Below are positions 8,326-17,013 of a stretch of DNA of 44,801 nucleotides, one piece after another. Source of the DNA: Algoriphagus sp. (lineage in GTDB: Bacteria > Bacteroidota > Bacteroidia > Cytophagales > Cyclobacteriaceae); the NCBI RefSeq assembly GCF_029254265.1, contig NZ_JAQWXX010000024.1, positions 1 through 44,801 of the forward strand, read 5' to 3'. Within the stretch, counting starts at the first letter, position 1. The number at the start of each line of letters is the position of its first letter. Made by a program: the position numbers and the translations under genes. The notes beneath the pieces are model-generated. The model was not told where the DNA came from and made no database searches. It saw only the letters and a program-made list of their open reading frames with translations.

Positions 8326-9213
8326 TTATTTTATCCTGTTCATGAAATAATTCCGGAAGGTTGGGTAGTCCTCAATAGACTGCTCGCCTACGTATTCCCC
8401 CAATAGTGCATAAATGTCCGCTGGTTTTTTGCCGGATTTTCTTAGCGTTTGGATCGCTGCTGCTCCTTCAGATTTTGAAAGTTTTTTCTTTTTTGGGCCT
8501 TTTAGTAGCTGATGATGATAAAATGTAGTATCTAAAAACTCAGCTTTTGAAAGCTTTTCTGCAAGGGCAAGTTGTGCAAGGGTAGAACTGTAAAGGTCTT
8601 GTCCTCTTACAATCAGATCCACTCCAAAATGAAGATCATCAATCAAAGAAGTCAATTGGTAGGTAGGTTGATGGTCTTTCTTTCGAAGTAGAAAGAAAGC
8701 AATATCCGAAGGTAAAATCAATGAATTATCAAGTTGATTTGGATAGGATTTAAGTGAAACAAAATCTGTTTCCAATGCATTATATCTCCAAGTAACTTCT
8801 TTTCGATCTAAAGGTATTCGCCGGTCCTGGCAATGTCCCAAGTAATAGCCACTTGAATCCATCTCTTGGATTTTTTTTCGGGAACAGTCACAAGCGAATA
8901 CGAGTTTTTTCTCTCGTATTTCTTCAAGAGCGTCTTGATAAAGAGAAGCACGGTGGGTTTGTGACCAATTACCTTCAAATTCATTCAAATTTCTGGGGCC
9001 CAAATCATATTCAAGCTCCAAGAAATCTAAGGTTTCAAAAATATCCTGAACATATTCTTCTCGATAGCGCTCCCGATCCAAATCATCAATTCGTAAGAGA
9101 ATTTTTGCACTATGCTTTTCTGCTAATACTTTGGTTGCCAAAAAAGAATACAGATTTCCTAAGTGAAGAAAGCCGCTGGGTGTGGGAGCAAAGCGAGTGA
9201 GATTAAAATTCAT
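8326..9213 (-). CDS. gluQ: Glutamyl-queuosine tRNA(Asp) synthetase
   Basis: This 295-residue paralogue of the glutamyl-tRNA synthetase catalytic half lacks the anticodon-binding domain. It is expected to attach glutamate to the queuosine base of tRNA-Asp. Visible motifs are the HIGH-type signature HLGN at 17-20 after RFAPTPSG, the KMSKS-type KLSKS at 244-248, and the zinc site Cys108-x-Cys110 with Tyr123/Tyr124 and Cys128 (GYYLGHC). The length matches the family. It starts 36 bp from the divergent lipoprotein gene. Confidence 0.9.
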   Translation of the reverse strand: MNFNLTRFAPTPSGFLHLGNLYSFLATKVLAEKHSAKILLRIDDLDRERYREEYVQDIFETLDFLELEYDLGPRNLNEFEGNWSQTHRASLYQDALEEIREKKLVFACDCSRKKIQEMDSSGYYLGHCQDRRIPLDRKEVTWRYNALETDFVSLKSYPNQLDNSLILPSDIAFFLLRKKDHQPTYQLTSLIDDLHFGVDLIVRGQDLYSSTLAQLALAEKLSKAEFLDTTFYHHQLLKGPKKKKLSKSEGAAAIQTLRKSGKKPADIYALLGEYVGEQSIEDYPTFRNYFMNRIK

Positions 9214-9249
9214 TTCTCGAAAATAGTTAGATTCAGGAAAATAAGAACC

Positions 9250-9909
9250 ATGAATAAAATCTACCTTTTATTTATTGCCGCAGTTATTTCAAGTTGTTCG
9301 ACTCCATCTGATCAATTATCAGGACCGGAATTGATTCAGAAATCAATCGAATTTCACGATCCAAATCAATCATGGCCTAAGCTAAAAGCGACTTTCGAGT
9401 TTACAGATAGTTTACCAGCTCCAAGAGAGTCCAGATCATATTCTGTCAGTTTTGAGAATAATCTCTCCAAAATGGTTTACAGGAATCCTACTTTGAATTA
9501 TATCGTTTGGAATGATTCAGTTCAGGTTTTTGAAGGTGAAATTGAAAATGAGCAGGCGATCCGTATGCGTAATTACTACACTTACCTCTGGGGTCTTCCG
9601 ATGAAATTGAATGACCCAGCAACTCAAATCGATCAGGAGGTAAACAGGGAAGAATTGAACGGTAAAAGCTACCTCGTAGCACGAGTACCCTATGAAAAAG
9701 ACATTTGGTATTTCTACATAGATCCAAATTCCTATCGATTGGAAGCCTATAAATTCTATCAAGATGAGCCTAATCAAAAAGGGGAGATAATCTATTTAGA
9801 GGGAGTAAAGGAATTCAAAGGATTGAAAATCCCCGCTAATCGAACATGGTATAGAACAGAGACTCCAGAGTTTTTAGGTACAGACAAGTTGATTGAAATC
9901 AAAGAATAG
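9250..9909 (+). CDS. Small lipoprotein of the DUF6503 type
   Basis: I take the ATG at 9250 as start, because it gives a proper lipoprotein signal with the acylated Cys16 (AAVISSC-STP). The upstream in-frame start at 9163 lies within the gluQ coding region. The mature 203 residues are beta-rich (VSFENNLSKMVYRN, YIVWNDSVQVFEGE, DIWYFYIDPNSYRLEAYKFY). They look like the LolA/LppX-like half-barrel seen in DUF6503 proteins of Bacteroidota. No enzyme motif is visible. A lipid- or ligand-carrier role in the envelope would be an inference only. Confidence 0.7.
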   Translation: MNKIYLLFIAAVISSCSTPSDQLSGPELIQKSIEFHDPNQSWPKLKATFEFTDSLPAPRESRSYSVSFENNLSKMVYRNPTLNYIVWNDSVQVFEGEIENEQAIRMRNYYTYLWGLPMKLNDPATQIDQEVNREELNGKSYLVARVPYEKDIWYFYIDPNSYRLEAYKFYQDEPNQKGEIIYLEGVKEFKGLKIPANRTWYRTETPEFLGTDKLIEIKE

Positions 9910-9988
9910 TGCCCTCAATTCTGACTATTAAGTTTCTTTAACTGATATAATTTTCTTTGAAAGTATAAAGCCCATAATTTTCGCCTTG

Positions 9989-10720
9989 ATGAAAAAATGG
10001 GTTTTAGGCTTTTTCTTTTTACTGCATGCCAGTCTTGCTTTTGGGCAGTTATCCTATTCGGGAAATGTATTGGATTCCAATGATAAAAAATACCTTGAAG
10101 GTGTCTATCTCACGGTTTTGGGCACTTCAGCAAGTGATTCTACTAACGAGCGAGGCTATTTTAATTTGAAAGCAATCCCCGGTGATACGCTTTTGGTTAG
10201 TTTTCCTGGCTTTTTGGATCAGAAAATCCCGCTTACTGAAGACCGTTACCTGCAAATTCAAATTCAGGATAGAGCAAGATTTCTTCCAACTTTTGAGGTG
10301 AAATCAGAACCTTATGCTTTTCGATTCAAGGATGGTAAACTAACGGTCATCGATCCAAATGAAGTAATAGAAAAATCTCCCAAAGGACAAGTAACAGCCG
10401 GACCTTCAGGCTCTCCAAATGGTGGGTTTGCAGTCTATGGAGCGATTTCTTATTTCACCAAAAAGGCTAAACAAGCCCGGGAATATGAAAAAAAGAAGGA
10501 GTGGGATAGAAGGAGGGAAGGCTATTACGCAATTATTGAATCAGATTCAGTTAGGAGAAATCTGATGATAAAATATCAGTTAGATCGATCCCAGTGGGAT
10601 AAAATCGTGATTCGATACAATGAAGGAAATGTGCATCATGAATTTTTGGATTGGCCAAAAGATCGAGTTTATGCACACTTTAATTCTTTTATAAGCAGAG
10701 AAAAAGACTGGATTTATTAA
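9989..10720 (+). CDS. Exported protein with carboxypeptidase-regulatory-like beta domain
   Basis: This 243-residue protein starts at the ATG at 9989; a TTG immediately before is in frame but unnecessary. Residues 1-20 form a signal peptide (LAFG-Q). Residues about 22-95 fit the CarboxypepD_reg-like beta-sandwich common in Bacteroidota surface proteins (GNVLDSNDKKYLEGVYLTV, then DSTNERGYFNLKAIPGDTLLVSFPGF). The remaining half is charged and has no TonB-dependent receptor barrel or plug, so this is a stand-alone form. Its stop overlaps the convergent hotdog gene by 4 bp. Confidence 0.75.
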   Translation: MKKWVLGFFFLLHASLAFGQLSYSGNVLDSNDKKYLEGVYLTVLGTSASDSTNERGYFNLKAIPGDTLLVSFPGFLDQKIPLTEDRYLQIQIQDRARFLPTFEVKSEPYAFRFKDGKLTVIDPNEVIEKSPKGQVTAGPSGSPNGGFAVYGAISYFTKKAKQAREYEKKKEWDRRREGYYAIIESDSVRRNLMIKYQLDRSQWDKIVIRYNEGNVHHEFLDWPKDRVYAHFNSFISREKDWIY

Positions 10721-11232
10721 GTTTTTCGCTTGAAAGACCAGGTTACATAAAATCTGGCAACTTCTTCTCCTTTCGGATTTTTACCGCTTGAAACCATCAT
10801 TAATTGTTCTGTGCCATTGACATCCATGCTATCGATGAGTTCGAATAATTCGATTCCCTGGTTGCAGGTGAAGGTGATCTTCTCGTTTGCTTTTTTGAAG
10901 TATTCAGCTCTAAAACCAACCACCAACATCGAAAATTTCCCTTTTCCTGCTAGTGCCAATTGGCAAAGTGCTCCCGTGCTAAGCTCGGCCGCACCAGCTA
11001 AAGCTGCGAAATAAATGGATTTAAAAGGGTTTTGTGAGCGCCAGAAATAGGGTATGGTTACTTCACATTTTTCTGTGGATAGACTTTTGATTTTAAAACG
11101 CCAAAAAACTGCCGAGGGAAGTTTGGCAAGCATAGCAAACCAAAATACTAGGGGATTGACCATTTTCTTTTGATAATCCAGCGCTTGGCTATTTAAAGAG
11201 ATTTGCGTTTTTTGAGCTTCCATAAAATTCAT
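10717..11232 (-). CDS. DUF4442 hotdog-fold thioesterase-like protein
   Basis: This 171-residue cytoplasmic protein has the pattern of DUF4442 acyl-CoA thioesterase-like proteins. An N-terminal helix region (NPLVFWFAMLAKLPSAVFW) precedes a hotdog core with the long central helix PFKSIYFAALAGAAELSTG and strands MLVVGFRAEYFKKA and KITFTCNQG. No catalytic residue can be assigned with confidence, and the natural acyl substrate is unknown. The gene is convergent with the upstream beta-domain gene and divergent from the M48 lipoprotein gene. Confidence 0.78.
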   Translation of the reverse strand: MNFMEAQKTQISLNSQALDYQKKMVNPLVFWFAMLAKLPSAVFWRFKIKSLSTEKCEVTIPYFWRSQNPFKSIYFAALAGAAELSTGALCQLALAGKGKFSMLVVGFRAEYFKKANEKITFTCNQGIELFELIDSMDVNGTEQLMMVSSGKNPKGEEVARFYVTWSFKRKT

Positions 11233-11303
11233 TTTACCCTTAAAGTAAAGAAAAAAATATTCTGGTACTTAATTTGAATCTTACATTAATAAAATCAATC
11301 ACG

Positions 11304-12098
11304 ATGAAAAAAATTATCACTTTTATAGCATTAGGATTTGTGCTCTATGCCTGTTCTAAAGTTCCTTTAACAGGGAGAGCCAGACTCGATGCTGTTTCTG
11401 ATGCTGAGATTATGCCCTTAGTCAATGAACAATACAGTCAAGTGTTGAAAGAAGAAAAAGTTGTCACCAATACCTCTCAAGGACAAGCTGTAGTCCGAGT
11501 TGGAAAGCGAATGGCAGCAGCAGTAGAAAAATTTTTGGTTCAGGAGGGATATCCTGAAATCGCCGCTTCATTTGATTGGCAATTTAATTTAATTCAAAGT
11601 GACCAAGTCAATGCATGGTGCATGCCAGGAGGGAAAGTAGCATTCTACACGGGTATTATGCCTATTACCCAGGATGATACTGGGATTGCAGTCGTGATGG
11701 GACATGAAATTGCCCATGCGGTTGCTTCACATTCCAGAGAGCGAATGTCTAATGGCCTGTTGGCAAATTTTGGAATGAGCATGCTCTCCTCAGCAATTGG
11801 TCAGAATCCTACGTTGACTCAAGCCATTTTCCTCCAATCGATAGGTATTGGAAGTGAATTGGGAATGCTAAGCTTTTCAAGAAGGCATGAATTGGAAGCT
11901 GATGAATTGGGGTTGATTTTTATGGCTGTTGCCGGGTATGATCCTCGTCAAGCACCTATATTTTGGGAAAGAATGTCCGCAGTTGGGGGAGGTTCACCCC
12001 CAGAGTTTCTTTCCACTCACCCTGGTCCAGAATCAAGAATTGAAAAATTGAATCAGCAGATGCCAAAGGCGATGCAATATTATGAAGCGGCGAAATAA
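11304..12098 (+). CDS. M48-family metallopeptidase lipoprotein
   Basis: I start this at the ATG at 11304, which places a lipobox (FVLYAC) at Cys17; an in-frame TTG ten codons upstream would bury it. The 264-residue protein has the zinc-protease motif HEIAH at 134-138 and the third ligand Glu196 in SRRHELEADELG. Together these define an M48 peptidase of the envelope quality-control group (LoiP/YcaL-like). The C-terminus, with STHPGPESRIEKL, is the usual M48B/C ending. It is likely periplasmic-facing and anchored by its lipid. Confidence 0.9.
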   Translation: MKKIITFIALGFVLYACSKVPLTGRARLDAVSDAEIMPLVNEQYSQVLKEEKVVTNTSQGQAVVRVGKRMAAAVEKFLVQEGYPEIAASFDWQFNLIQSDQVNAWCMPGGKVAFYTGIMPITQDDTGIAVVMGHEIAHAVASHSRERMSNGLLANFGMSMLSSAIGQNPTLTQAIFLQSIGIGSELGMLSFSRRHELEADELGLIFMAVAGYDPRQAPIFWERMSAVGGGSPPEFLSTHPGPESRIEKLNQQMPKAMQYYEAAK

Positions 12099-12102
12099 TA
12101 CA

Positions 12103-12170
12103 GAAAGAGACATACTAGTATCAAGAAGCTAGAATCAAGATTCAAGAAATAGAGTCAAGAGTTGAGAACC
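12103..12170. repeat. TCAAGA-rich low-complexity spacer
   Basis: TCAAGA occurs four times within about 40 bp (12121, 12135, 12142, 12155) with CTAGA and TAGAG variants between. It matches the style of 8251-8290. No reading frame is apparent. Confidence 0.5.
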
Positions 12171-12177
12171 AAATTGC

Positions 12178-12242
12178 AAATCCCCTTGGAATGCGCTCAA
12201 ATATCGGAGAATGATTGTGAGCAACATTACCAAGGGGAATTT
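12178..12242. repeat. Long imperfect hairpin downstream of the M48 gene
   Basis: The outer arms AAATCCCCTTGG (12178-12189) and CCAAGGGGAATTT pair with a single bulge. The helix continues inward as AATG-GCTCA against TGAGC-CATT around a loop of about 18 nt. The total stem is about 22-25 bp. No T tract follows, so it may be a processed transcript end or a small mobile or REP-like element rather than a standard terminator. Confidence 0.5.
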
Positions 12243-12351
12243 GATTAAATCAAGTGGTGCTTGTTGATTGTAAGAGTTTTGTATGAAAACAAAAATCCTT
12301 CAAGCCAATCTATTAGGAGGTGCTTTTTTATCGAAATGATGAAAGTGAGTT

Positions 12352-13155
12352 TCACTGATTAAATCCTCTCAATTTCACTTGAGTAAGTTTTCGCTTTGTG
12401 TCTAACGGGAAATCGCCACGCATCATCCAATCATAATAACCCGGTTCTTCTTTCAAAACTTGGGTGATGGTTTTTCCTTTTTGCTTCCCAAAGTTGAATA
12501 CCTCTTCGCCTTTGTCATTGAAGACAAAGCGTCCAGCCAGATCAACCATCTTTTCATTGAGTAGCTCATGAAGCTTTTTCATATCATTTTCAAAAACCCC
12601 TAGTTTATTTCCTTGCAAATCCTCCATTTCCTCCCCGAGGTATCGCTCGACTTGAGCCTTGAACACATCTAAAGTTGCAAGTGTATCTGCTTCGGCACTA
12701 TGGGCGTTTTTGAGATCTTTTCCACAATAGAATTTGTATGCTGCCGTCAAATTCCTCTTTTCCATCATATGGAAGATCTTTTGAGAATCCAATAGATTTC
12801 GTTTATCGAGATCAAATTCAATTCCTGATCTCAAAAACTCTTCTACTAAAAGCGGGATATCATATTTCAGCACATTAAAACCGGAAAGGTCTGATTGGCC
12901 GATAAAGGTGAATATCTCTCTCGACAAATCCTTAAAAGTGGGTTTGTCTTTAATGTCTTTATCATAAATACCGTGAATCAAGGATGCTTCCAAAGGAATG
13001 GGTATTGTAGGATTAACCTGTCTGGTATAAATATCTTGCCCTCCGTCAGGATGAAGTTTAACGATCGAAATCTCTACGATTCGATCTGTGGAAATATTTG
13101 TCCCGGTAGCCTCTAGGTCAAAAAATGCAATGGAGTTTCTTAAATTTAATTTCAT
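12352..13155 (-). CDS. DnaQ-type 3'-5' exonuclease with C-terminal DUF3820-like domain
   Basis: This 267-residue protein has a complete DEDDh exonuclease site: Asp13 and Glu15 (FFDLEATG), Asp99 (GFNVLKYDIPLL), His152 and Asp157 (NAHSAEADTLA). Residues about 205-265 (FNFGKQKGKTITQVL, then GYYDWMMRGDFP) form the small C-terminal domain seen in Bacteroidota exonucleases of this type. It resembles DNA polymerase III epsilon but lacks any polymerase-binding evidence, so it may act in repair or RNA/DNA turnover. It follows mpl with a 2-bp gap and is surely co-transcribed with it. Confidence 0.88.
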   Translation of the reverse strand: MKLNLRNSIAFFDLEATGTNISTDRIVEISIVKLHPDGGQDIYTRQVNPTIPIPLEASLIHGIYDKDIKDKPTFKDLSREIFTFIGQSDLSGFNVLKYDIPLLVEEFLRSGIEFDLDKRNLLDSQKIFHMMEKRNLTAAYKFYCGKDLKNAHSAEADTLATLDVFKAQVERYLGEEMEDLQGNKLGVFENDMKKLHELLNEKMVDLAGRFVFNDKGEEVFNFGKQKGKTITQVLKEEPGYYDWMMRGDFPLDTKRKLTQVKLRGFNQ

Positions 13156-13157
13156 GA

Positions 13158-14513
13158 TTAGTTGAATTTTGCTTTGATTACTTCGAGATCCATATTGTCG
13201 TAGTTTCCCGAACTCATCAAGAGTAGGTTGGAATTGGAGTAGTCCAGCGATAAAAGAAAATCCTTTAATGCTGAGCTATCAGTGAATAGTTTTAGGTCAG
13301 GTCGCTTGAATCCGGCTCTGAGAGTTTCCTGATCCATTAATTCAAGTTTTTTTAAAGCAACAGCATGAGGATTGAGATAAACCACTGCAATATCTGCAGG
13401 ATTCATCGTATGTGCGTAGTTAGGTAGAAAATCCTTATTCAAAGACGAGTAAGTATGTAATTCCTGCACGGCGATCAATTGACGATCCGGGAATTGAGTT
13501 TTTACTGCCTTGACTGTGGCCTGAAGCTTAGATGGAGCATGGGCAAAATCACGATAAATAGTACTGGATCCAGTGTCTAGGATGACCTCTTGCCTTTTTG
13601 CTGCACCTTTGAATGTTTGGATACTCTTGTAAAATGCTTCTGGTAAAATCCCAATTGACTTACAGATATTCATAGCTCCCTGCAAATTTTGAAGATTATG
13701 CTCTCCGAAAATTTGAATTGGTACAAGTCCATTTTCTGTTTTTAGAAAGGTTTTTCCTCCTTCAATCAAAGATGGATGTGCGATGTATGGAGTTTTCTTT
13801 CCTTTAATCTCTGCATTCTCAGCGGCAGTTTTTACTAATGGATCGGCTTCACAATAAATCAACTCACCGTTTGCTGGAGTCATTTCCATAAACTGGCTAA
13901 AGAGTGATTTGTATCCTTCAAAATCCGGAAAAACATTAAAATGATCCCAGGCGATCCCACTGACAAGTGCAATATCATGCTTGTAGTGAAAAAATTTGGA
14001 GGTTCGATCCAATGGTGAGGTCAAGTATTCATCTCCTTCAATAATGATGATTGGCGCATCCGAAAGTCTAACCATCAGGTCAAAACCTTCGATTTGAGCA
14101 CCTACCAAGTAATCAAAATCTACATTTTGATCTTTCAATACATGAAGAATTATCGAGGTAATGGAAGTTTTTCCATGTGAGCCTCCAATTACTACTCTTT
14201 TTTTATCCTGACTTTGATTGAATATGAATTCAGGAAAAGAGTAAACAGGAATTCCCAACTCCTGTGCTTTTTGAAGTTCTGGATTTTCCAATCGGGCATG
14301 CATTCCCAGAATGATGCCGTCTAAATCTGGAGTGATCTTATTGGGAAACCAACCATATTCTTTTGGAAGAATGCCTGCTTTTTCGAGTCGAGTTCGTGAT
14401 GGCTCATAGATTTCATCATCAGAACCTGTGACTTGATACCCTTTTTCTACCAAGGCTAAAGCCAAATTATGCATCACAGCCCCTCCAATCGCGATGAAAT
14501 GATATTTGTTCAT
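13158..14513 (-). CDS. mpl: Mur ligase Mpl (murein tripeptide recycling)
   Basis: This 451-residue Mur ligase has the N-terminal Rossmann-like domain typical of MurC/Mpl (FIAIGGAVMHNLALAL with GSDDEIY). The ATP-binding loop is GSHGKTS at 111-117. Further ligase signatures are IIIEGDEYLTSPLD (about 157-170), HNLQNLQGAM, and the C-terminal RDFAHAPSKLQATV, which pairs with Mpl rather than MurC. Mpl joins recycled L-Ala-gamma-D-Glu-meso-DAP to UDP-MurNAc in the cytoplasm. The exonuclease gene follows after 2 bp. Confidence 0.87.
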   Translation of the reverse strand: MNKYHFIAIGGAVMHNLALALVEKGYQVTGSDDEIYEPSRTRLEKAGILPKEYGWFPNKITPDLDGIILGMHARLENPELQKAQELGIPVYSFPEFIFNQSQDKKRVVIGGSHGKTSITSIILHVLKDQNVDFDYLVGAQIEGFDLMVRLSDAPIIIIEGDEYLTSPLDRTSKFFHYKHDIALVSGIAWDHFNVFPDFEGYKSLFSQFMEMTPANGELIYCEADPLVKTAAENAEIKGKKTPYIAHPSLIEGGKTFLKTENGLVPIQIFGEHNLQNLQGAMNICKSIGILPEAFYKSIQTFKGAAKRQEVILDTGSSTIYRDFAHAPSKLQATVKAVKTQFPDRQLIAVQELHTYSSLNKDFLPNYAHTMNPADIAVVYLNPHAVALKKLELMDQETLRAGFKRPDLKLFTDSSALKDFLLSLDYSNSNLLLMSSGNYDNMDLEVIKAKFN

Positions 14514-14649
14514 TCTTTTGGTTGGTATAGTTTTATTAATTTTCCAAACTTAAAAATAAAAGATGGCCTACTCGAATCGAAAGCTCTTTAAATAGAAAGA
14601 TTTTTTGAAGCAAGCTATTTCATTACTTTCGCGGTCCTAATAATTCAAC

Positions 14650-15333
14650 ATGCTCCCTGATAAATTTGCCTATCTCATACTAGCCTTACTTTATATGATT
14701 CCTTGGGGTATTATTTACTTCAAGAGTCCTTGGAAAAGTGGTATGATAAAAGTAGGAGCCGTCGGGGGATTGATGGGGATAGTAGCAGAAGTTTGGTATT
14801 TCAGAGATTATTGGCGTCCACCTACACTTTTTGGTGAGGGAGTAGTTGGGATCGAGGATTATATTATTGGCTTTGCCTTGTTTGGGGTAGGAGGTTATAT
14901 TCATTCTTCTTTTACAAAAAAAGAGATCAATTTCAGCAAACAAACGCCTGCCAAAAACCGAGATTTCTTTTTCTTGTTTCTTATCGGCTGCGGCAGCTTA
15001 ACGGTCTTTAGCATGCTTTTAGGCATTCATTCCGGATATGTGACTTTCCTGACGTTTTTTCTTCTATCCGTTTACATTTGGATTCAGCGACCAGATTTGA
15101 TTGGATTATCAATTATTTCGGCTTTTGCCACTTTAGGGATTTCATTTTTGATTTATTACATCAATTTTAATTTATTCTTCCCGCATTTCTGGGATAAATA
15201 CGGAATGCTCAAAAAACCCATTTTAGGGATAGAGATTATGAATATTCCATTTTCTGAGATGCTATGGCACTTTACTTGGGCAATGCTTTGCAGTATGTTT
15301 CGAGGTTATAGAAATGGTGTTTATTATAAATAG
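14650..15333 (+). CDS. Seven-helix membrane protein, lycopene-cyclase-domain-like
   Basis: This 227-residue integral membrane protein has about seven hydrophobic helices. Two stretches resemble the paired acidic signatures of the CrtYc/CrtYd lycopene cyclase domain: GVVGIEDYIIGF (about 74-85) and MNIPFSEMLWHF near residue 205. The aromatic YINFNLFFPHFWDKYG segment before the second also resembles that family. The expected PxEExxF motif is not exact, so carotenoid cyclisation is a suggestion only. No other carotenoid gene is adjacent, and dnaB follows 96 bp downstream. Confidence 0.55.
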   Translation: MLPDKFAYLILALLYMIPWGIIYFKSPWKSGMIKVGAVGGLMGIVAEVWYFRDYWRPPTLFGEGVVGIEDYIIGFALFGVGGYIHSSFTKKEINFSKQTPAKNRDFFFLFLIGCGSLTVFSMLLGIHSGYVTFLTFFLLSVYIWIQRPDLIGLSIISAFATLGISFLIYYINFNLFFPHFWDKYGMLKKPILGIEIMNIPFSEMLWHFTWAMLCSMFRGYRNGVYYK

Positions 15334-15429
15334 TTAAGGCTCATGGGCTTGATTTTTGCTTTGATTGATGTTGATAACTTTTGTAAAAGTTGTTCAAAAC
15401 TCTTGATTTAAAGCGAATACATTTGTTTT

Positions 15430-17007
15430 ATGACCGAAAAGAATCCAAACCCAAGAATCACACGAAAACCCAATTTTTCTAATCCTCCTTCTCAGTTAGG
15501 TAAAGTACCACCTCAAGCCACTGATCTTGAAGAGGCTGTTCTTGGTGCTTTGATGCTTGAAAAAGACGCGCTTACCAATGTGATTGATATCCTTAAGGTA
15601 GAAAGCTTTTACAAGGATTCACACCAAGTGATTTTTCAAGCTATTTTGGATTTGTTTACTGAAAGTCAGCCAATTGATTTGCTTACTGTCACTTCCCAGC
15701 TTCGGAAAAATGGTGCTTTGGAAGTTGCTGGCGGAGCATTTTATGTCACTGAATTGACTTCCAAAGTAGCTTCAGCTGCCAATATTGAATACCACGCTCG
15801 TATCATCACAGAACAATCTATTAAGCGTGAAATGATTCGAATCTCTTCTGATATTCAGCGGGATGCTTACGAGGAAACTACTGATGTTTTTGAGCTCTTG
15901 GATAAAATGGAGCAGAGTCTTTTTGAGATTTCTGAGAAGAATATTCGAAAGAACTATTCCGATATGAAGTCTATTATGCGCGAAGCAATTATAGAATTAG
16001 AAGCCAGAAAACTTCAAAAAGATGGGTTGACAGGGGTTCCTTCAGGTTTTACAGCATTGGATCGTGTGACTTCCGGTTGGCAAAAATCTGACTTGGTTAT
16101 TATCGCCGCAAGACCTGCGATGGGAAAGACTGCATTCGTTCTTTCAGTGTTGAGAAATGCCGCTGTGGATCACAATAAGCCAGTGGCAATTTTCTCCCTG
16201 GAAATGTCATCAATTCAGCTGGTAAATCGATTAATCAGTTCGGAAGCTGAACTAGATTCTGAAAAAATCAAAAAGGGATCATTGGCAGAGCACGAATGGG
16301 CTCAGTTGGTACATAAAACAGCAAAACTCTCTAAAGCTCCGCTCTTCGTAGATGATACTCCTGCTCTTTCAATATTGGAATTGAGAGCAAAATGCAGAAA
16401 GCTTAAAGCTCAGCATGATATTCAAATGATCGTAATTGATTATTTGCAGCTTATGTCAGGAGACTCCAAGGGTGGAGTAGGAGGAAACCGAGAGCAGGAA
16501 ATTGCGAGTATTTCCAGAGCATTAAAGAAAATCGCTAAAGAATTAGCGGTTCCTGTTATTGCCCTGTCCCAATTATCCAGAGCAGTAGAAACTAGAGGGG
16601 GAGATAAGCGTCCACAACTTTCAGATTTGAGAGAATCAGGAGCTATCGAGCAAGATGCGGATATGGTAATGTTCCTTTACCGCCCAGAATACTATGGGAT
16701 TACTGAAGATGAGGATCACAATTCTACCCAAGGAGTAGGTGAAGTGATCATCGCCAAGCATAGAAATGGTTCTTTAGATACCGTGAAGCTTCGATTTATT
16801 GGTAAATACACCAAATTCACCGATTTGGATCACTTTGGGAATATGCAAAACCCTGCTACTGCCAATGAAGTTTACAGGCCTTCATTCTCTAGTCAGTCCA
16901 GTGGTGTTTCGGAATTTGACAGTGGCAACACAATCAAACTTCAAAGTCGAGCTAATGATGATTCCGATGATCTTTTAGATCGAAATGATCGTCCAACATC
17001 CTTCTAA
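15430..17007 (+). CDS. dnaB: Replicative DNA helicase DnaB
   Basis: This 525-residue hexameric 5'-3' helicase unwinds DNA at the replication fork. It has an N-terminal helical domain (about 27-130: TDLEEAVLGALMLEK, QPIDLLTVTSQL). The RecA-like core carries Walker A ARPAMGKT at 227-234, Walker B MIVIDYLQLM, and the conserved SQLSRAVE and LRESGAIEQDADMV arginine-finger region. No intein interrupts the P-loop, a frequent intein site in dnaB. The low-complexity C-terminal tail is variable in the family. An MDR oxidoreductase starts 6 bp after the stop. Confidence 0.96.
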   Translation: MTEKNPNPRITRKPNFSNPPSQLGKVPPQATDLEEAVLGALMLEKDALTNVIDILKVESFYKDSHQVIFQAILDLFTESQPIDLLTVTSQLRKNGALEVAGGAFYVTELTSKVASAANIEYHARIITEQSIKREMIRISSDIQRDAYEETTDVFELLDKMEQSLFEISEKNIRKNYSDMKSIMREAIIELEARKLQKDGLTGVPSGFTALDRVTSGWQKSDLVIIAARPAMGKTAFVLSVLRNAAVDHNKPVAIFSLEMSSIQLVNRLISSEAELDSEKIKKGSLAEHEWAQLVHKTAKLSKAPLFVDDTPALSILELRAKCRKLKAQHDIQMIVIDYLQLMSGDSKGGVGGNREQEIASISRALKKIAKELAVPVIALSQLSRAVETRGGDKRPQLSDLRESGAIEQDADMVMFLYRPEYYGITEDEDHNSTQGVGEVIIAKHRNGSLDTVKLRFIGKYTKFTDLDHFGNMQNPATANEVYRPSFSSQSSGVSEFDSGNTIKLQSRANDDSDDLLDRNDRPTSF

Positions 17008-17013
17008 AAATCC

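Noticed and set aside
9163..9249. Upstream start for the DUF6503-type lipoprotein
   Set aside because: It overlaps gluQ on the other strand and would bury the lipobox that begins at the ATG at 9250.
15418..15425. Bacteroidota -7 promoter match TACATTTG before dnaB
   Set aside because: It is only a few bases from the start codon and has no TTG at the proper distance; a transcript start there would remove the leader.
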